Assembly (NCBI RefSeq): GCF_001542625.1
Contig: NZ_CP016279.1
Span: 9,424,001-9,488,000, forward strand
Reading direction: 5' to 3'
Length of the DNA: 64,000 nt
From: Streptomyces griseochromogenes
GTDB lineage: Bacteria > Actinomycetota > Actinomycetes > Streptomycetales > Streptomycetaceae
Shown: positions 17,247 to 25,253 of the stretch, one piece after another
How the letters are laid out: the number at the start of each line of letters is the position of its first letter
Numbering within the stretch: the first letter of the stretch is position 1
Made by a program: the position numbers and the translations under genes
The notes under the pieces: generated by a model
Databases searched by the model: none
The model's input: the letters and a program-made list of their open reading frames with translations, nothing else
Told to the model about the DNA's origin: nothing

Positions 17247-17699
17247 TTATCCCGCTGGGATGAGGCGCTTGCCGTCGTGGCTGCGTACGTGGGGGCCGTT
17301 GCTGTCCAAGGCATCCAGGAGCCTGACAGCGAAGACCTCGGACATGCGCTCGCTGACTTCCTCGGGTGTGAGCCAAGAGACGGCGGTGGACTCGCCTGAG
17401 GTGCGTTCGGTGCCGCCGGAGGGCTTGCAGCGGAAGACCAGAGCCACGATGCCGCGGGTCACGTTCTTGTAGACGCCGGTCAGTTCGTCAACCTCGACCT
17501 GGATGCCTGTCTCCTCCAGAACCTCGCGGGCCACGCCGGCTTCGGGGGTCTCGTTGAGTTCGAGGATGCCGCCGGGGAGTTCCCAGGTGCCGTTGTCGGC
17601 TCGGCGGATCGCCAGGAGGCGGCCGTCCTCGCGCACCACTACTCCGGCCACGGATACGGAGTGGAGGGGAGACGGCGTCGCTTCCTGTGCTTGACTCAT
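17247..17699 (-). CDS. Nudix hydrolase, Pif-like AICE immunity factor candidate
   Basis: 150 residues. A complete Nudix box lies at 44-66 (G-x5-E-x7-REVLEETGI), so metal-dependent pyrophosphohydrolase chemistry is plausible. In pSAM2 the immunity factor Pif carries a Nudix motif and prevents redundant transfer between donor cells; the position here, divergent from a KorSA-type gene, fits that role. The ATG start at 17699 lies inside a KorSA-like operator, and TATGCT is about 10 bases upstream with no ribosome site, which suggests a leaderless transcript repressed by KorSA. Confidence 0.85.
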   Translation of the reverse strand: MSQAQEATPSPLHSVSVAGVVVREDGRLLAIRRADNGTWELPGGILELNETPEAGVAREVLEETGIQVEVDELTGVYKNVTRGIVALVFRCKPSGGTERTSGESTAVSWLTPEEVSERMSEVFAVRLLDALDSNGPHVRSHDGKRLIPAG

Positions 17700-17709
17700 G
17701 TAGAGGAGC
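17694..17709. promoter_or_regulatory. KorSA-like operator copy 1
   Basis: actcatgtagaggagc is a degenerate copy of the 16 bp palindrome at 18598. It covers the start of the Nudix gene and the upstream side of korSA. Confidence 0.6.
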
Positions 17710-17729
17710 ATAGGAGGCAGAGAAGGACT

Positions 17730-18509
17730 ATGGGAACTGCGGCTGGAGGGGTCGGATCCGGGCCTCGGTATGTGCAGATCGCGGACGAGATCGTGCAGCA
17801 GATCCGGGCGGGGGTTCTCAAACCCGGGGACATGGTGCCGAGTGAGTCTGAGCTGGTGGATCGCTATGGCGTGTCCGGGGGAACGATCCGGAAGGCCATG
17901 GTCGAGGTACGGGCGAGTGGGCTGGTCGAGACCCGGCACGGCAAGGGCTCGATCGTGAAGAACCGGCCTCCAGTGCGGCACCGCTCTTCCGATCGCTTCC
18001 GGCGCTCGCTCCGGCAGGGTGGGCAGGCGGCCTACCTAGCGGAGTCCGCACAGTCCGGTGCGGCTGCCAAGGTCAGCGTTCTCTACATCGGGCCCATGGA
18101 GGCGCCTGAGGATACCGCCCAGCGACTGGGTGTCCCCGTCGGCGCACAGGTGCTTGCTCGCCGGCGTCTCTACTTCCGTAACGGCACACCGGTCGAGACC
18201 GCGACGTCGTACCTGCCCTGGGACGTCGTGAAGGAGATCCCGGAGCTGTTCTCCGAGAACCCCGGAGGCGGTGGCATCTATGCCCGACTCGAAGACCACG
18301 GGCATGAGTTCGCGGAGTTCGTCGAGACGTTGCAGGCACGGCCGGCCTCGAAGGCAGAGGCTTCGGAACTGGCGCTCAGCCCCGGTGCACCGGTGGTTCA
18401 CCTGATCCGGGAAGCTCGTACGACCGCGGGCCTCGTGGTCGAGGTGTGCGACACGCTCATGGCCGCTGACCAGTTCGTTTTCGAGTATCGGATCCCTGCC
18501 GCCGACTGA
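17730..18509 (+). CDS. korSA: KorSA-type GntR repressor
   Basis: 259 residues from the ATG at 17730, behind AGAAGGA. The winged helix is at about 35-75 (MVPSESELVDRYGVSGGTIR, then KGSIV) and a UTRA domain fills the rest. In pSAM2, KorSA silences replication and transfer by repressing pra and itself. Here three related 16 bp operators lie at the divergent promoter and upstream of the Pra-like gene. A stem-loop follows at 18529. Confidence 0.88.
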   Translation: MGTAAGGVGSGPRYVQIADEIVQQIRAGVLKPGDMVPSESELVDRYGVSGGTIRKAMVEVRASGLVETRHGKGSIVKNRPPVRHRSSDRFRRSLRQGGQAAYLAESAQSGAAAKVSVLYIGPMEAPEDTAQRLGVPVGAQVLARRRLYFRNGTPVETATSYLPWDVVKEIPELFSENPGGGGIYARLEDHGHEFAEFVETLQARPASKAEASELALSPGAPVVHLIREARTTAGLVVEVCDTLMAADQFVFEYRIPAAD

Positions 18510-18528
18510 CGCCCGCTCAACTCCCCGC

Positions 18529-18560
18529 AACCCGTCGCGAGTTCTTCTTCGCGGCGGGTT
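18529..18560 (+). terminator. Terminator after korSA
   Basis: aacccgtcgcg and cgcggcgggtt form a stem with one mismatch around a 10 base loop. It immediately precedes the operator pair. Confidence 0.55.
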
Positions 18561-18561
18561 G

Positions 18562-18613
18562 ACTCATGTACAGGAGTGGTGCACTCTTCTTCATGTCACT
18601 CATGTACATGAGT
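18562..18613. promoter_or_regulatory. KorSA-like operators 2 and 3 upstream of pra
   Basis: actcatgtacaggagt (18562-18577) and the perfect palindrome actcatgtacatgagt (18598-18613) are spaced 36 bp. They lie directly before the Pra-like gene, as expected if KorSA represses the activator. Confidence 0.8.
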
Positions 18614-18647
18614 GGCGAAGTTCAGCATCTATAGAGGAGTGATCTCT

Positions 18648-19004
18648 GTGCGTCAGATCCCCGTCGACACCTCCAGTGCGGTTGTGATGGTCGCCAAGTC
18701 TCCGCAGGTCAAGGTCCGTGACCGTCGTACCGGCGAGATCGCCACCGACACTGAGAGCGGGGCGAAGCTGATGACCGTCGACGTGATGTTCGCGGCGAAC
18801 GAGGAGGTGGAGATCCTCTCCATCACCGTCCCGGAGCCCGGGATCACCGGCGAGCTGTCTATGGGCACGCCGGTCGCCCTCACCGGCCTGATCGCCCGGC
18901 CCTGGGAGAACGACTTCAACGGCCAGAAGCGGCACGGCATCGCGTTCCGCGCCGTTGCGGTCACCTCGCTCGCCGGCGCCGCCGCAGGGCCCAAGGCGGC
19001 CTGA
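18648..19004 (+). CDS. pra: Pra-like activator of AICE replication/transfer (SCO3933 family)
   Basis: 118 residues. The start is the GTG at 18648 behind AGGAG; an upstream ATG at 18612 overlaps the operator. The product (VRQIPVDTSSAVVMVAKSPQ...) is a small beta-rich protein with FAANEEVEILSITVPEPG and ALTGLIARPWENDFNGQKRH, the conserved end of the SCO3933/Pra family as I recall it. In pSAM2, Pra switches on rep, xis and int. Here it heads the transfer operon, with the transfer ATPase two bases downstream. Confidence 0.75.
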   Translation: MRQIPVDTSSAVVMVAKSPQVKVRDRRTGEIATDTESGAKLMTVDVMFAANEEVEILSITVPEPGITGELSMGTPVALTGLIARPWENDFNGQKRHGIAFRAVAVTSLAGAAAGPKAA

Positions 19005-19006
19005 TC

Positions 19007-20362
19007 ATGACCGGTTTCACGGTCTCCCTAGTGCTGGTCGCCGTCGCCGTGGGTCTCCTGCGGTGGCGGCGCCCCGCCTGGTACTGGCTGACCTTCGGGG
19101 TCACCCTGGCCGTGGTGCGGGTGCTGGTCCGGTACGGCTCCGTCATGGATGCGTGCGGATTAACCGTGCCGCCCGCGCGGTGGCGGCTCGCTCTCGCCCG
19201 TGCCACCAACCGGCCGATACCGGGGCCCCGTCCCCCGCGCGTCCTGCGGCTGCGGCCCACTCGCACCGGCCTGGTCCTGCGGCTCAAGCTCCGTCCCGGA
19301 CAGGACGCCTTCGACATCGCCGCCGCCTCGGACCGGCTCCGGCACTCGTTCTCGATGTACGGCGTGACTTCGCGGGAGCTGCGCTCCGGTGTCGTAGAGG
19401 TGCGAATGACCGGCTACGACGTACTCAAGCGGGTGCAGATGCCGACTGAGACCGAAACCCGGCTGATGCGGGTACCGGTCGCCCTGCGGCAGGACGGCTC
19501 GGTGCACTACCGCGACTACCGCGCGATACCCCACGCCCTCACCCTCGGCGCCACGGAGTCCGGCAAATCCGTCTACCAGCGCAACCTGGTCGCCGGACTC
19601 GCCCCGATGGATGTCGCCCTCGTTGGCATCGACTGCAAGCAGGGCGTTGAACTGTTCCCGTTGGCCCGCCGGTTCTCCGCGCTGGCCGACGATCCCGACA
19701 CCGCAGCAGAAGTGCTCGACGCGCTCGTGGTCCGGATGGAATGCATCTATCAGGTCATCCGGGCTCAGCAACGGATCACCGCCGACGTGCCGGACGCGGA
19801 GATCGCCGCCGACATCTGGGACCTGCCCGATCACCTGCGTCCGGTCCCGGTCGTGGTCCTGGTCGACGAGGTCGCCGAACTCGCCCTGTACGCCAACAAG
19901 GAGGAGGAGAAGCGCCGGGACCGCATCATCACCGCCCTGGTCCGCCTAGCCCAGCTCGGCCGCGCGGCCGGCATCTACCTCGAAATCTGCGGACAGCGCT
20001 TCGGCTCCGAACTCGGCAAGGGCATCACCATGCTCCGCGCCCAGCTCACCGCCCGTACTGCCCACCGCGTCAACGACGAGACATCCGCCAACATGGCCTT
20101 CGGCGACATCGCACCGGACGCCGTCCTCGCCGCCATCCAGATCCCGGCCGAGATGCGGGGGCTCGCCATCTCGGGCGACTCCTCCGGAGGGTGGCACCGC
20201 ATCCGTGCCCCGCACACCTCGCTCCGCCAGGCCGTGAACATCTGTAACCGGCACGCCGACCGGACCCCGCACCTGCCCGAGCTGGCTCCGTTCCGGCCGG
20301 TCCTCTCCGCCTCCGCCGTCGCTCCCGTGTCGCTGGCCAAGGCTTCCTCGGCCACCGTCTGA
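19007..20362 (+). CDS. traSA: FtsK/SpoIIIE-type conjugal transfer protein (TraSA/TraB)
   Basis: 451 residues. Two membrane helices lie near the N terminus (5-20 and 24-42). Walker A GATESGKS is at 181-188 and Walker B VVVLVDEV at 282-289. Proteins of this class form a hexameric pump that moves double-stranded DNA between hyphae without a relaxase or type IV secretion system. The C-terminal region should recognise the element's clt repeats. The start is two bases after the Pra-like gene. Confidence 0.93.
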   Translation: MTGFTVSLVLVAVAVGLLRWRRPAWYWLTFGVTLAVVRVLVRYGSVMDACGLTVPPARWRLALARATNRPIPGPRPPRVLRLRPTRTGLVLRLKLRPGQDAFDIAAASDRLRHSFSMYGVTSRELRSGVVEVRMTGYDVLKRVQMPTETETRLMRVPVALRQDGSVHYRDYRAIPHALTLGATESGKSVYQRNLVAGLAPMDVALVGIDCKQGVELFPLARRFSALADDPDTAAEVLDALVVRMECIYQVIRAQQRITADVPDAEIAADIWDLPDHLRPVPVVVLVDEVAELALYANKEEEKRRDRIITALVRLAQLGRAAGIYLEICGQRFGSELGKGITMLRAQLTARTAHRVNDETSANMAFGDIAPDAVLAAIQIPAEMRGLAISGDSSGGWHRIRAPHTSLRQAVNICNRHADRTPHLPELAPFRPVLSASAVAPVSLAKASSATV

Positions 20363-20444
20363 GCCCTCGGATCCCACCGGTCGGCGCGACCGCCTTCGCG
20401 CCAGGTCCCTACCCCCGCCATGCCCAGAGAAGGGAGATCCCGCC

Positions 20445-20648
20445 GTGTGCCCGAACTGCGAGGACTTCGCCCGGACCGTGCTCCTGCTCGGCCAACTCGC
20501 CTTGTACGCCGACACGGCCGACGCCGACCTCGACTTCGTGGAAGCCGTCAGCGCGTCCCTGGCCGTCTCGCTGCCCGAGCCGCCGCCCAGCACGTTCCCG
20601 TCCGGCTACGACCCTGACGGCGGCCCCACCTACCCCGGCGACTCCTGA
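20445..20648 (+). CDS. Small hypothetical protein, 67 aa (transfer region)
   Basis: The GTG start follows AGGGAGAT. The N terminus VCPNCEDFARTVLLLG carries a CxxC pair; the middle is helical and acidic, the end Pro-rich. The stop overlaps the next ATG. It is a conserved-looking component of the spread region with no known role. Confidence 0.6.
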   Translation: MCPNCEDFARTVLLLGQLALYADTADADLDFVEAVSASLAVSLPEPPPSTFPSGYDPDGGPTYPGDS

Positions 20649-21334
20649 TGGGTTCCCGTCACGGCCTCCGCGTCGACGCGGTCCTGGTTCAGGCCGTCAT
20701 CGCCGGTGCCCTGTCCTTCGCCCACCTGCACGACCTGGCCTCCGCTTCCGGACAGAACGGCTGGAAGGCGTGGGCCTACCCGGTCAGCGTCGACCTGCTC
20801 CTGGTCGCCGCCTGGCGGCGATTGCGCAGTGACGGGCCGTCCCGGCTCGCCTGGTGCTGGTTCCTCGTCGCGCTGTTCGCTTCGCTCGGCGCCAACGTCG
20901 CCACCGCCGGATTCCTCGACCTGACCGACCCGCCCGCTCTGCTCCGCCTCGGCATCGCTGGATGGCCCGCGGTCGCCTTCCTCGGCGGCACGCTCCTCGC
21001 GCACTCGTCGGCCGCGGAGTTGGGGCCGGCCCCGTCAGCACCCGTTGCGGACACGTCGCACGACGAGCCTTCGGCCGAGCAGCCGGTACCGGACGCCGAA
21101 CCCGCTTCGGTGACGGAAACCGTGCCCGAACCCGGCGTAGTCCCTGTTTCCTCCGCTCCGGCTCCCGTCCCAACCCTGGCTCCTTCGGTTCCCGCCGTAC
21201 TGGTCGACCACGCCCGCAAGGTCGCCGACGAGTACCGCACCCGTACCGGATCCCCGATCGACACCGACACCCTGCGCTCCCGCCTCGGCGTACCACCCCA
21301 CCTCGCCGACGCCATCGCCGCCCACCTCACCTGA
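20648..21334 (+). CDS. SpdB-like spread protein with DUF2637-type membrane region
   Basis: 228 residues with its ATG in the preceding stop. The N-terminal half has about four membrane helices (AVIAGALSFAHLHDLA, AYPVSVDLLLVAAW, FLVALFASLGANVATAG, GWPAVAFLGGTLLA). The C-terminal half is a Pro/Ala/Glu-rich linker and a small winged-helix-like end (DTDTLRSRLGVPPHLADAIA). DUF2637/Spd proteins support spread of the element along the recipient mycelium. Confidence 0.8.
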   Translation: MGSRHGLRVDAVLVQAVIAGALSFAHLHDLASASGQNGWKAWAYPVSVDLLLVAAWRRLRSDGPSRLAWCWFLVALFASLGANVATAGFLDLTDPPALLRLGIAGWPAVAFLGGTLLAHSSAAELGPAPSAPVADTSHDEPSAEQPVPDAEPASVTETVPEPGVVPVSSAPAPVPTLAPSVPAVLVDHARKVADEYRTRTGSPIDTDTLRSRLGVPPHLADAIAAHLT

Positions 21335-21354
21335 CCAGGAAGGAGACACCCGCG

Positions 21355-21546
21355 ATGCCCGCCCGCGACAACTTCCACTCCCTGATGCGGATCGGCCCCG
21401 TGCAGATCGGCACGCACCGAGACCGCAACGGCCGGACCATGCACGCCGCCGTCTGCACCGCCGACCGCTGCGGCTGGTCCGCCGACTACTCCAGCCAGAC
21501 CGCCGCCCAGCTCGCCGCCCGCACCCACCGCTGCACGGTCCGCTAG
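21355..21546 (+). CDS. Mobile element transfer protein, 63 aa
   Basis: The ATG at 21355 follows AGGAAGGAGA. The short protein contains the family pattern RIGPVQIGTHRDRNG, then CTADRCGWSADY and a C-terminal ARTHRCTVR with three cysteines, probably a small zinc-binding fold. It is found next to spd genes in many AICEs. Confidence 0.8.
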   Translation: MPARDNFHSLMRIGPVQIGTHRDRNGRTMHAAVCTADRCGWSADYSSQTAAQLAARTHRCTVR

Positions 21547-21558
21547 GAGACACAACCC

Positions 21559-21714
21559 ATGGACGTCCCTCTCTGGTTCGCCCTGCTGGTCGTCGGCTAC
21601 CTCGGCGTCAAGCTCATCCGCCCGCCCTGGTGGCTCATCGCCGTCCTGCTTCTCGGCGGCTACCTCCTCGCCGACAGCGTTCTGGCCCCCGTCATCAACA
21701 CCGCCGTCAAGTAA
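21559..21714 (+). CDS. Small membrane protein in spd operon, 51 aa
   Basis: An ATG 12 bases after the previous stop, with TAGGAGA upstream, begins MDVPLWFALLVVGYLGVKLI, followed by a second hydrophobic stretch (WWLIAVLLLGGYLLA). Two membrane helices in 51 residues. It is probably a spread-associated membrane peptide. Confidence 0.65.
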   Translation: MDVPLWFALLVVGYLGVKLIRPPWWLIAVLLLGGYLLADSVLAPVINTAVK

Positions 21715-21738
21715 CCCGCTGCGAAAGGAGATCCGCTC

Positions 21739-22056
21739 ATGTTCCGGCCCAAGCTCCCGACCATGCCGCAGCCCACTGGCCTGGCCACCCCGCCCGCCGT
21801 CGTCGAGCCGACCACCATGACCCGGAGCACCCCGGTCCCGCCGCCGGCACCCGTCACCCCCGCCTCGTCCCGGCCGGTCGTCCAGCTCACCCCCGGCACC
21901 GCCCTCGCCCTCGTCGGCGGCGGCACGGCCGTCGTCCTGGTCTTCGGCGCCGTCCTGGTCTCCCTGCTCCTGGCGGTCGCCATCACCGGCGCCTCGGTCG
22001 CCGTCTGCGCGGTCGTCCTGCGCTCCCTGCTGGTCTCCAACGCCAAGCGCCGCTGA
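21739..22056 (+). CDS. SpdD-like membrane protein, 105 aa
   Basis: The ATG at 21739 follows GAAAGGAGA. A Pro/Thr-rich N-terminal half is followed by one long hydrophobic region (about 55-95, ALALVGGGTAVVLVFGAVLV and on) and a basic end. Position, size and layout match SpdD proteins of Streptomyces conjugative elements. Confidence 0.75.
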   Translation: MFRPKLPTMPQPTGLATPPAVVEPTTMTRSTPVPPPAPVTPASSRPVVQLTPGTALALVGGGTAVVLVFGAVLVSLLLAVAITGASVAVCAVVLRSLLVSNAKRR

Positions 22057-22183
22057 CCGGCCCCCGGGCGGCCTCGATACCGCCAAGCATCCGCCGCCCG
22101 GGCGCCGTCCCTGTCCGATCTCGCAACCGGAAGGAACACCCAGCACGGCCCACCGCGCCTCATCCGCAACACCGAGGGCGCCC

Positions 22184-23560
22184 ATGCCAGACACGCTGCT
22201 CGACCCGATCACCCTCGGGGACGTGCTCCGAGTGGCCTCGGCCTCCGACTACGCCCGCTGGGAAGACCAGATCCGCCGCACCGGCGGCTGCTCCGACCCG
22301 ATCCACCTCACCGGCTGGGTCCTCCACAAGGACAAGACCACCGGCGAGCCCCTGCACCACTACTCCACCGAGAAGGAGCCGGGCGGACGTCTCCGCCTCG
22401 CCTGCGGGAACCGCCGGGCCTCCCGCTGCCCCTCCTGCGCCTGGACCTACGCGGGCGACACCTACCACCTGATCCGCGCCGGCCTGGCCGGTGACGACCG
22501 CCGCGACATCCCCGCCACCGTCCGCGATCACCCGCGCGTCTTCGCCACCCTCACGGCCCCCTCGTTCGGCCCGGTCCACAACCGCCCCGACCACGGCACC
22601 TGCCGCTGCGGAACCACGCACGCGCCCGACGCTCCGGAACTGGGCACTGCCCTCGACCCGGACACCTACGACTACGCGGGCTCCGTGCTGTTCAACAACC
22701 ACGCCGGACAGCTCTGGCAGCGCTTCACCACCCGACTCCGTCGCGAACTCGCCGCCCGCGCCGGCCTGCCCCGCCGGGAACTCGCCGAACACCTCCGCGT
22801 CTCGTACGGCAAGGTCGCCGAGTTCCAGAAGCGTGGCGCCCTGCACTTCCATGCCGTCATACGCCTCGACGGCCAGCAGGGACCTGGCACACCGCCGCCG
22901 GCCTGGGCCACGGCCGGCCTCCTCACGGACGCGATACGCGCCGCTGCGGCGCACTCGTACACATCGGTCTCGGCCCCGGCTGCCGGTGACGAGCCCACCC
23001 GCACGTTCCGGTGGGGCCGACAGCTCGACGTCCGCCCGGTCAAGGCCTTCGGCGACGGCTCCGACATCACCGAACAAGCCGTCGCCTCGTACGTGGCCAA
23101 GTACGCGACCAAGGCCGCAGAGAACACCGGCACCCTGGACCGCCGCATCGGCGAACTCTCCGAACTCAACCGCCACCAGGTCCCCGACCACACCCGTCGG
23201 CTCATCACCGCGTGCCGCGACCTGGACACCCTGTACCCGGACCGGCGCCTCTGGGCCTGGGCCCACATGCTCGGCTTCCGCGGACACTTCTCGTCCAAGT
23301 CGCGCACCTACTCCACCACCCTCGGCGCCCTCCGCCAGGAACGCGCCGACTACCGCGCCGCCCAGGAAGCCTCCGCCCTCGGCCTCGACGACCGCGAGCC
23401 GGACACAGTCCTCGTCCTGGCGGACTGGCAGTACGCCGGCCACGGCCACACCCCGGGCGAAGCCGCCCTCGCCACAACCATCGCGCGCAGCCTCCAGACC
23501 AACCGCGAGACCGCCCGCGACGCCCTGCGTAACCAGCTCGACACTGAAAGGGAGTGCTGA
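22184..23560 (+). CDS. repSA: RepSA-type replication initiator
   Basis: 458 residues. A zinc-finger-like CGNRRASRCPSC (about 70-81) is followed by FATLTAPSFGPVH and a metal-binding-like region GALHFHAVIRLDG, the HUH-like signature of RepSA proteins that start rolling-circle replication of the excised circle. It lies directly upstream of xis and int, and all three are tightly packed, as in pSAM2, where the activator Pra drives them together. No strong ribosome site precedes the ATG. Confidence 0.88.
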   Translation: MPDTLLDPITLGDVLRVASASDYARWEDQIRRTGGCSDPIHLTGWVLHKDKTTGEPLHHYSTEKEPGGRLRLACGNRRASRCPSCAWTYAGDTYHLIRAGLAGDDRRDIPATVRDHPRVFATLTAPSFGPVHNRPDHGTCRCGTTHAPDAPELGTALDPDTYDYAGSVLFNNHAGQLWQRFTTRLRRELAARAGLPRRELAEHLRVSYGKVAEFQKRGALHFHAVIRLDGQQGPGTPPPAWATAGLLTDAIRAAAAHSYTSVSAPAAGDEPTRTFRWGRQLDVRPVKAFGDGSDITEQAVASYVAKYATKAAENTGTLDRRIGELSELNRHQVPDHTRRLITACRDLDTLYPDRRLWAWAHMLGFRGHFSSKSRTYSTTLGALRQERADYRAAQEASALGLDDREPDTVLVLADWQYAGHGHTPGEAALATTIARSLQTNRETARDALRNQLDTEREC

Positions 23561-23562
23561 CC

Positions 23563-23760
23563 ATGGCCGCAGAACTTCCGAACCGGTTCCTGACCCCTGA
23601 GGACCTGGTCGAGATGTTCGAACTCCCCAGCGTCGAGACGGTCTACCAGTGGCGCCGCAAGCACACCGGTCCGCGCGGCTTCCGTGTCGGCCGGCACCTC
23701 CGCTTCGACCCGACCGACGTGCGGGCCTGGGTGGACACCCAGCTCGGGGAGGCCGCCTGA
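23563..23760 (+). CDS. xis: Excisionase
   Basis: 65 residues starting at 23563, two bases after the RepSA stop, with AAAGGGAGTG upstream. A MerR-like helix-turn-helix (LTPEDLVEMFELPSVETVYQ, then RRKHTGPRGFRVGRHLRF) is typical of Xis proteins that bend attP/att DNA for excision. Its stop overlaps the integrase ATG. Confidence 0.88.
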   Translation: MAAELPNRFLTPEDLVEMFELPSVETVYQWRRKHTGPRGFRVGRHLRFDPTDVRAWVDTQLGEAA

Positions 23761-25040
23761 TGGCCGGGCACGTCCAAGACCGCTGGTACAGGACCGAGGT
23801 CGGCGCGAACGGCAAGCCGCACAGGGTCAAAACCGAACGTCACGGCACGGGCATGCGCTACCGGGCCCGGTACATCGGCCCGGACGGCACAGAGAAGGCC
23901 AAGAGCTTCCCTGACAAGCAAAAGAGGTTGGCCGACCAGTGGCTGTCCAACATCGAAGCCGACATGGCGCGCGGGCAGTACATCGACCCGCGAGCGGCCC
24001 GGACAACGTTCCGGGAGTACACGGACCGCTGGCTCGCCTCGCTCACGACCGATCTGACCAGCCGGGCTGCCGTCGAGGGTCGGCTGCGCTTACACGCTCT
24101 GCCCTACCTCGGCACCCGCCCCATCGGCTCGTTCCAGCCTGAGCACATCCGCGAGTGGAACCGCCAGTTGGAAGACGCCGTGGCGTCAGCCCAATATCGG
24201 CGCCTCATCTTCGACGCGGTCTCCTCCGTGCTCAACGCGGCCGTAGATGACCGTCTGCTGGCCTCGAACCCCTGCCGGGCCCGATCAGTCAAGGCTCCCC
24301 GTCCTACGCCGACACGCGTGCATCCGTGGTCCGCTGAGCATGTCTTCGGCGTACGGGCCGGTCTCCCCGAGCGCTACCGGGCCATGGTCGACCTCGGCGC
24401 CGGATGCGGGCTGCGACAGGGCGAGATCTTCGGCCTTGCCGTCGACAACATCGGGGATCTCGGCTGGCTGTACGTCCGCCAGCAGGTGAAGAAGGTTCGC
24501 GGCACACTCGTCTACGCCCCGCCCAAGCGCGGCAAGCTCCGTGACATCCCGCTCGACCCGGAAGTGTCTGCCGCTCTCCGCGAGCACCTGGAGCGCTTCC
24601 CGCCCATTGAAGTGACCTTGCCCTGGCTGACCCCGACCGGCCCCAAGGTCACACACCGGCTCGTCTTCACGAGCAGCATCGGTGCCGCCATCTGGAGCCA
24701 GGGGTTCAACGACCAGGCGTGGAAGCCCGCGCTGGCATCCGCCGGCATCATCCCCACCCCGGAGAAGGGACAGCGCTACGCGGCGGCCCGCGAACACGGC
24801 ATACACGCCCTCCGCCACTTCTACGCCTCGGTCCTCCTGGACGCCGGAGAGAACATCAAGGCCCTGAGCCTCTACCTCGGCCACAGCGACCCGGGATTCA
24901 CCCTCCGCGTCTATACGCACCTCATGCCGTCCAGCGAGACGCGGACCCGGAAGGCCATCTCCGCGATGTACCGGGCCGCCGGTCACGCTCATGACGGCCC
25001 GAAGACGGGCGACGGCCCAGAGACGGCCCAAGCCGCCTGA
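23760..25040 (+). CDS. int: Tyrosine-family site-specific integrase
   Basis: 426 residues, ATG sharing a base with the xis stop. An arm-binding N-terminal domain and core-binding domain (about 70-175) are followed by a catalytic domain with R219 (CGLRQGE), H349-x-x-R352 (HALRHFYAS), H375 (LGHS) and nucleophile Y385 (RVYTHL), so it is intact. The C-terminal tail encodes the GPxTxDGPETAQ stretch, so the arm-site-like DNA repeats lie inside its last codons. It inserts and, with Xis, removes the element at the site upstream of ettA. Confidence 0.95.
   Translation: MAGHVQDRWYRTEVGANGKPHRVKTERHGTGMRYRARYIGPDGTEKAKSFPDKQKRLADQWLSNIEADMARGQYIDPRAARTTFREYTDRWLASLTTDLTSRAAVEGRLRLHALPYLGTRPIGSFQPEHIREWNRQLEDAVASAQYRRLIFDAVSSVLNAAVDDRLLASNPCRARSVKAPRPTPTRVHPWSAEHVFGVRAGLPERYRAMVDLGAGCGLRQGEIFGLAVDNIGDLGWLYVRQQVKKVRGTLVYAPPKRGKLRDIPLDPEVSAALREHLERFPPIEVTLPWLTPTGPKVTHRLVFTSSIGAAIWSQGFNDQAWKPALASAGIIPTPEKGQRYAAAREHGIHALRHFYASVLLDAGENIKALSLYLGHSDPGFTLRVYTHLMPSSETRTRKAISAMYRAAGHAHDGPKTGDGPETAQAA
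25012..25032 (+). repeat. Arm-type repeat near attR
   Basis: acggcccagag followed by acggcccaag, the same unit as at 5701, about 100 bp from the attR core. It overlaps the integrase 3' end. Confidence 0.5.
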
Positions 25041-25043
25041 CAC

Positions 25044-25084
25044 GGCCCCTCATTGGCGAAGAAACCGCTGGTGAGGGGCCTTTT
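25044..25084 (+). terminator. Terminator after int
   Basis: ggcccctca and tgaggggcc form a perfect 9 bp stem followed by TTTT. Confidence 0.8.
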
Positions 25085-25105
25085 CGTGCCCTCTCGCGGT
25101 AAGTA

Positions 25106-25151
25106 ACACCCCATCTTGCCCGACGGCCAGCCTTGGGTGTTAACCCGTTTG
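25106..25151 (+). repeat. attR of the AICE
   Basis: It matches attL (5564-5609) at 42 of 46 positions, with the identical 20 bp core at 25132-25151. Moderate similarity continues for about 80 bp to the right. Confidence 0.85.
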
Positions 25152-25229
25152 GTTGGGGGGCTCTGACCTGGGGCTTCGCCGCCGGTGCAGGTGGCCCGTC
25201 CGTTGCTGGCGGGCGCCGTCGGCCGGCCT

Positions 25230-25246
25230 CGGGCGGTCTCCGCCCG
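25230..25246 (-). terminator. Stem-loop downstream of the S1-domain gene
   Basis: cgggcgg-tct-ccgcccg lies 8 bases beyond the stop of the minus-strand S1 gene. There is no T run. Confidence 0.5.
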
Positions 25247-25253
25247 GGAACGA

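Larger units (their letters stand above)
5564..25151. mobile_element. Integrated pSAM2-type actinomycete integrative and conjugative element (composite)
   Basis: The element is bounded by direct att repeats (5564-5609 and 25106-25151). The integrase gene sits just inside the right end, preceded by xis and a RepSA-type initiator, with a KorSA/Pra/Pif-like regulatory block, an FtsK-type transfer protein and Spd-like genes. This is the order expected for a pSAM2-like AICE. At about 19.6 kb it is longer than the backbone needs: 5.7-16.8 kb is filled with small cargo modules and repeated non-coding sequences. AICEs excise, replicate by rolling circle and move as double-stranded DNA through an FtsK-like pump. 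Confidence 0.9.
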
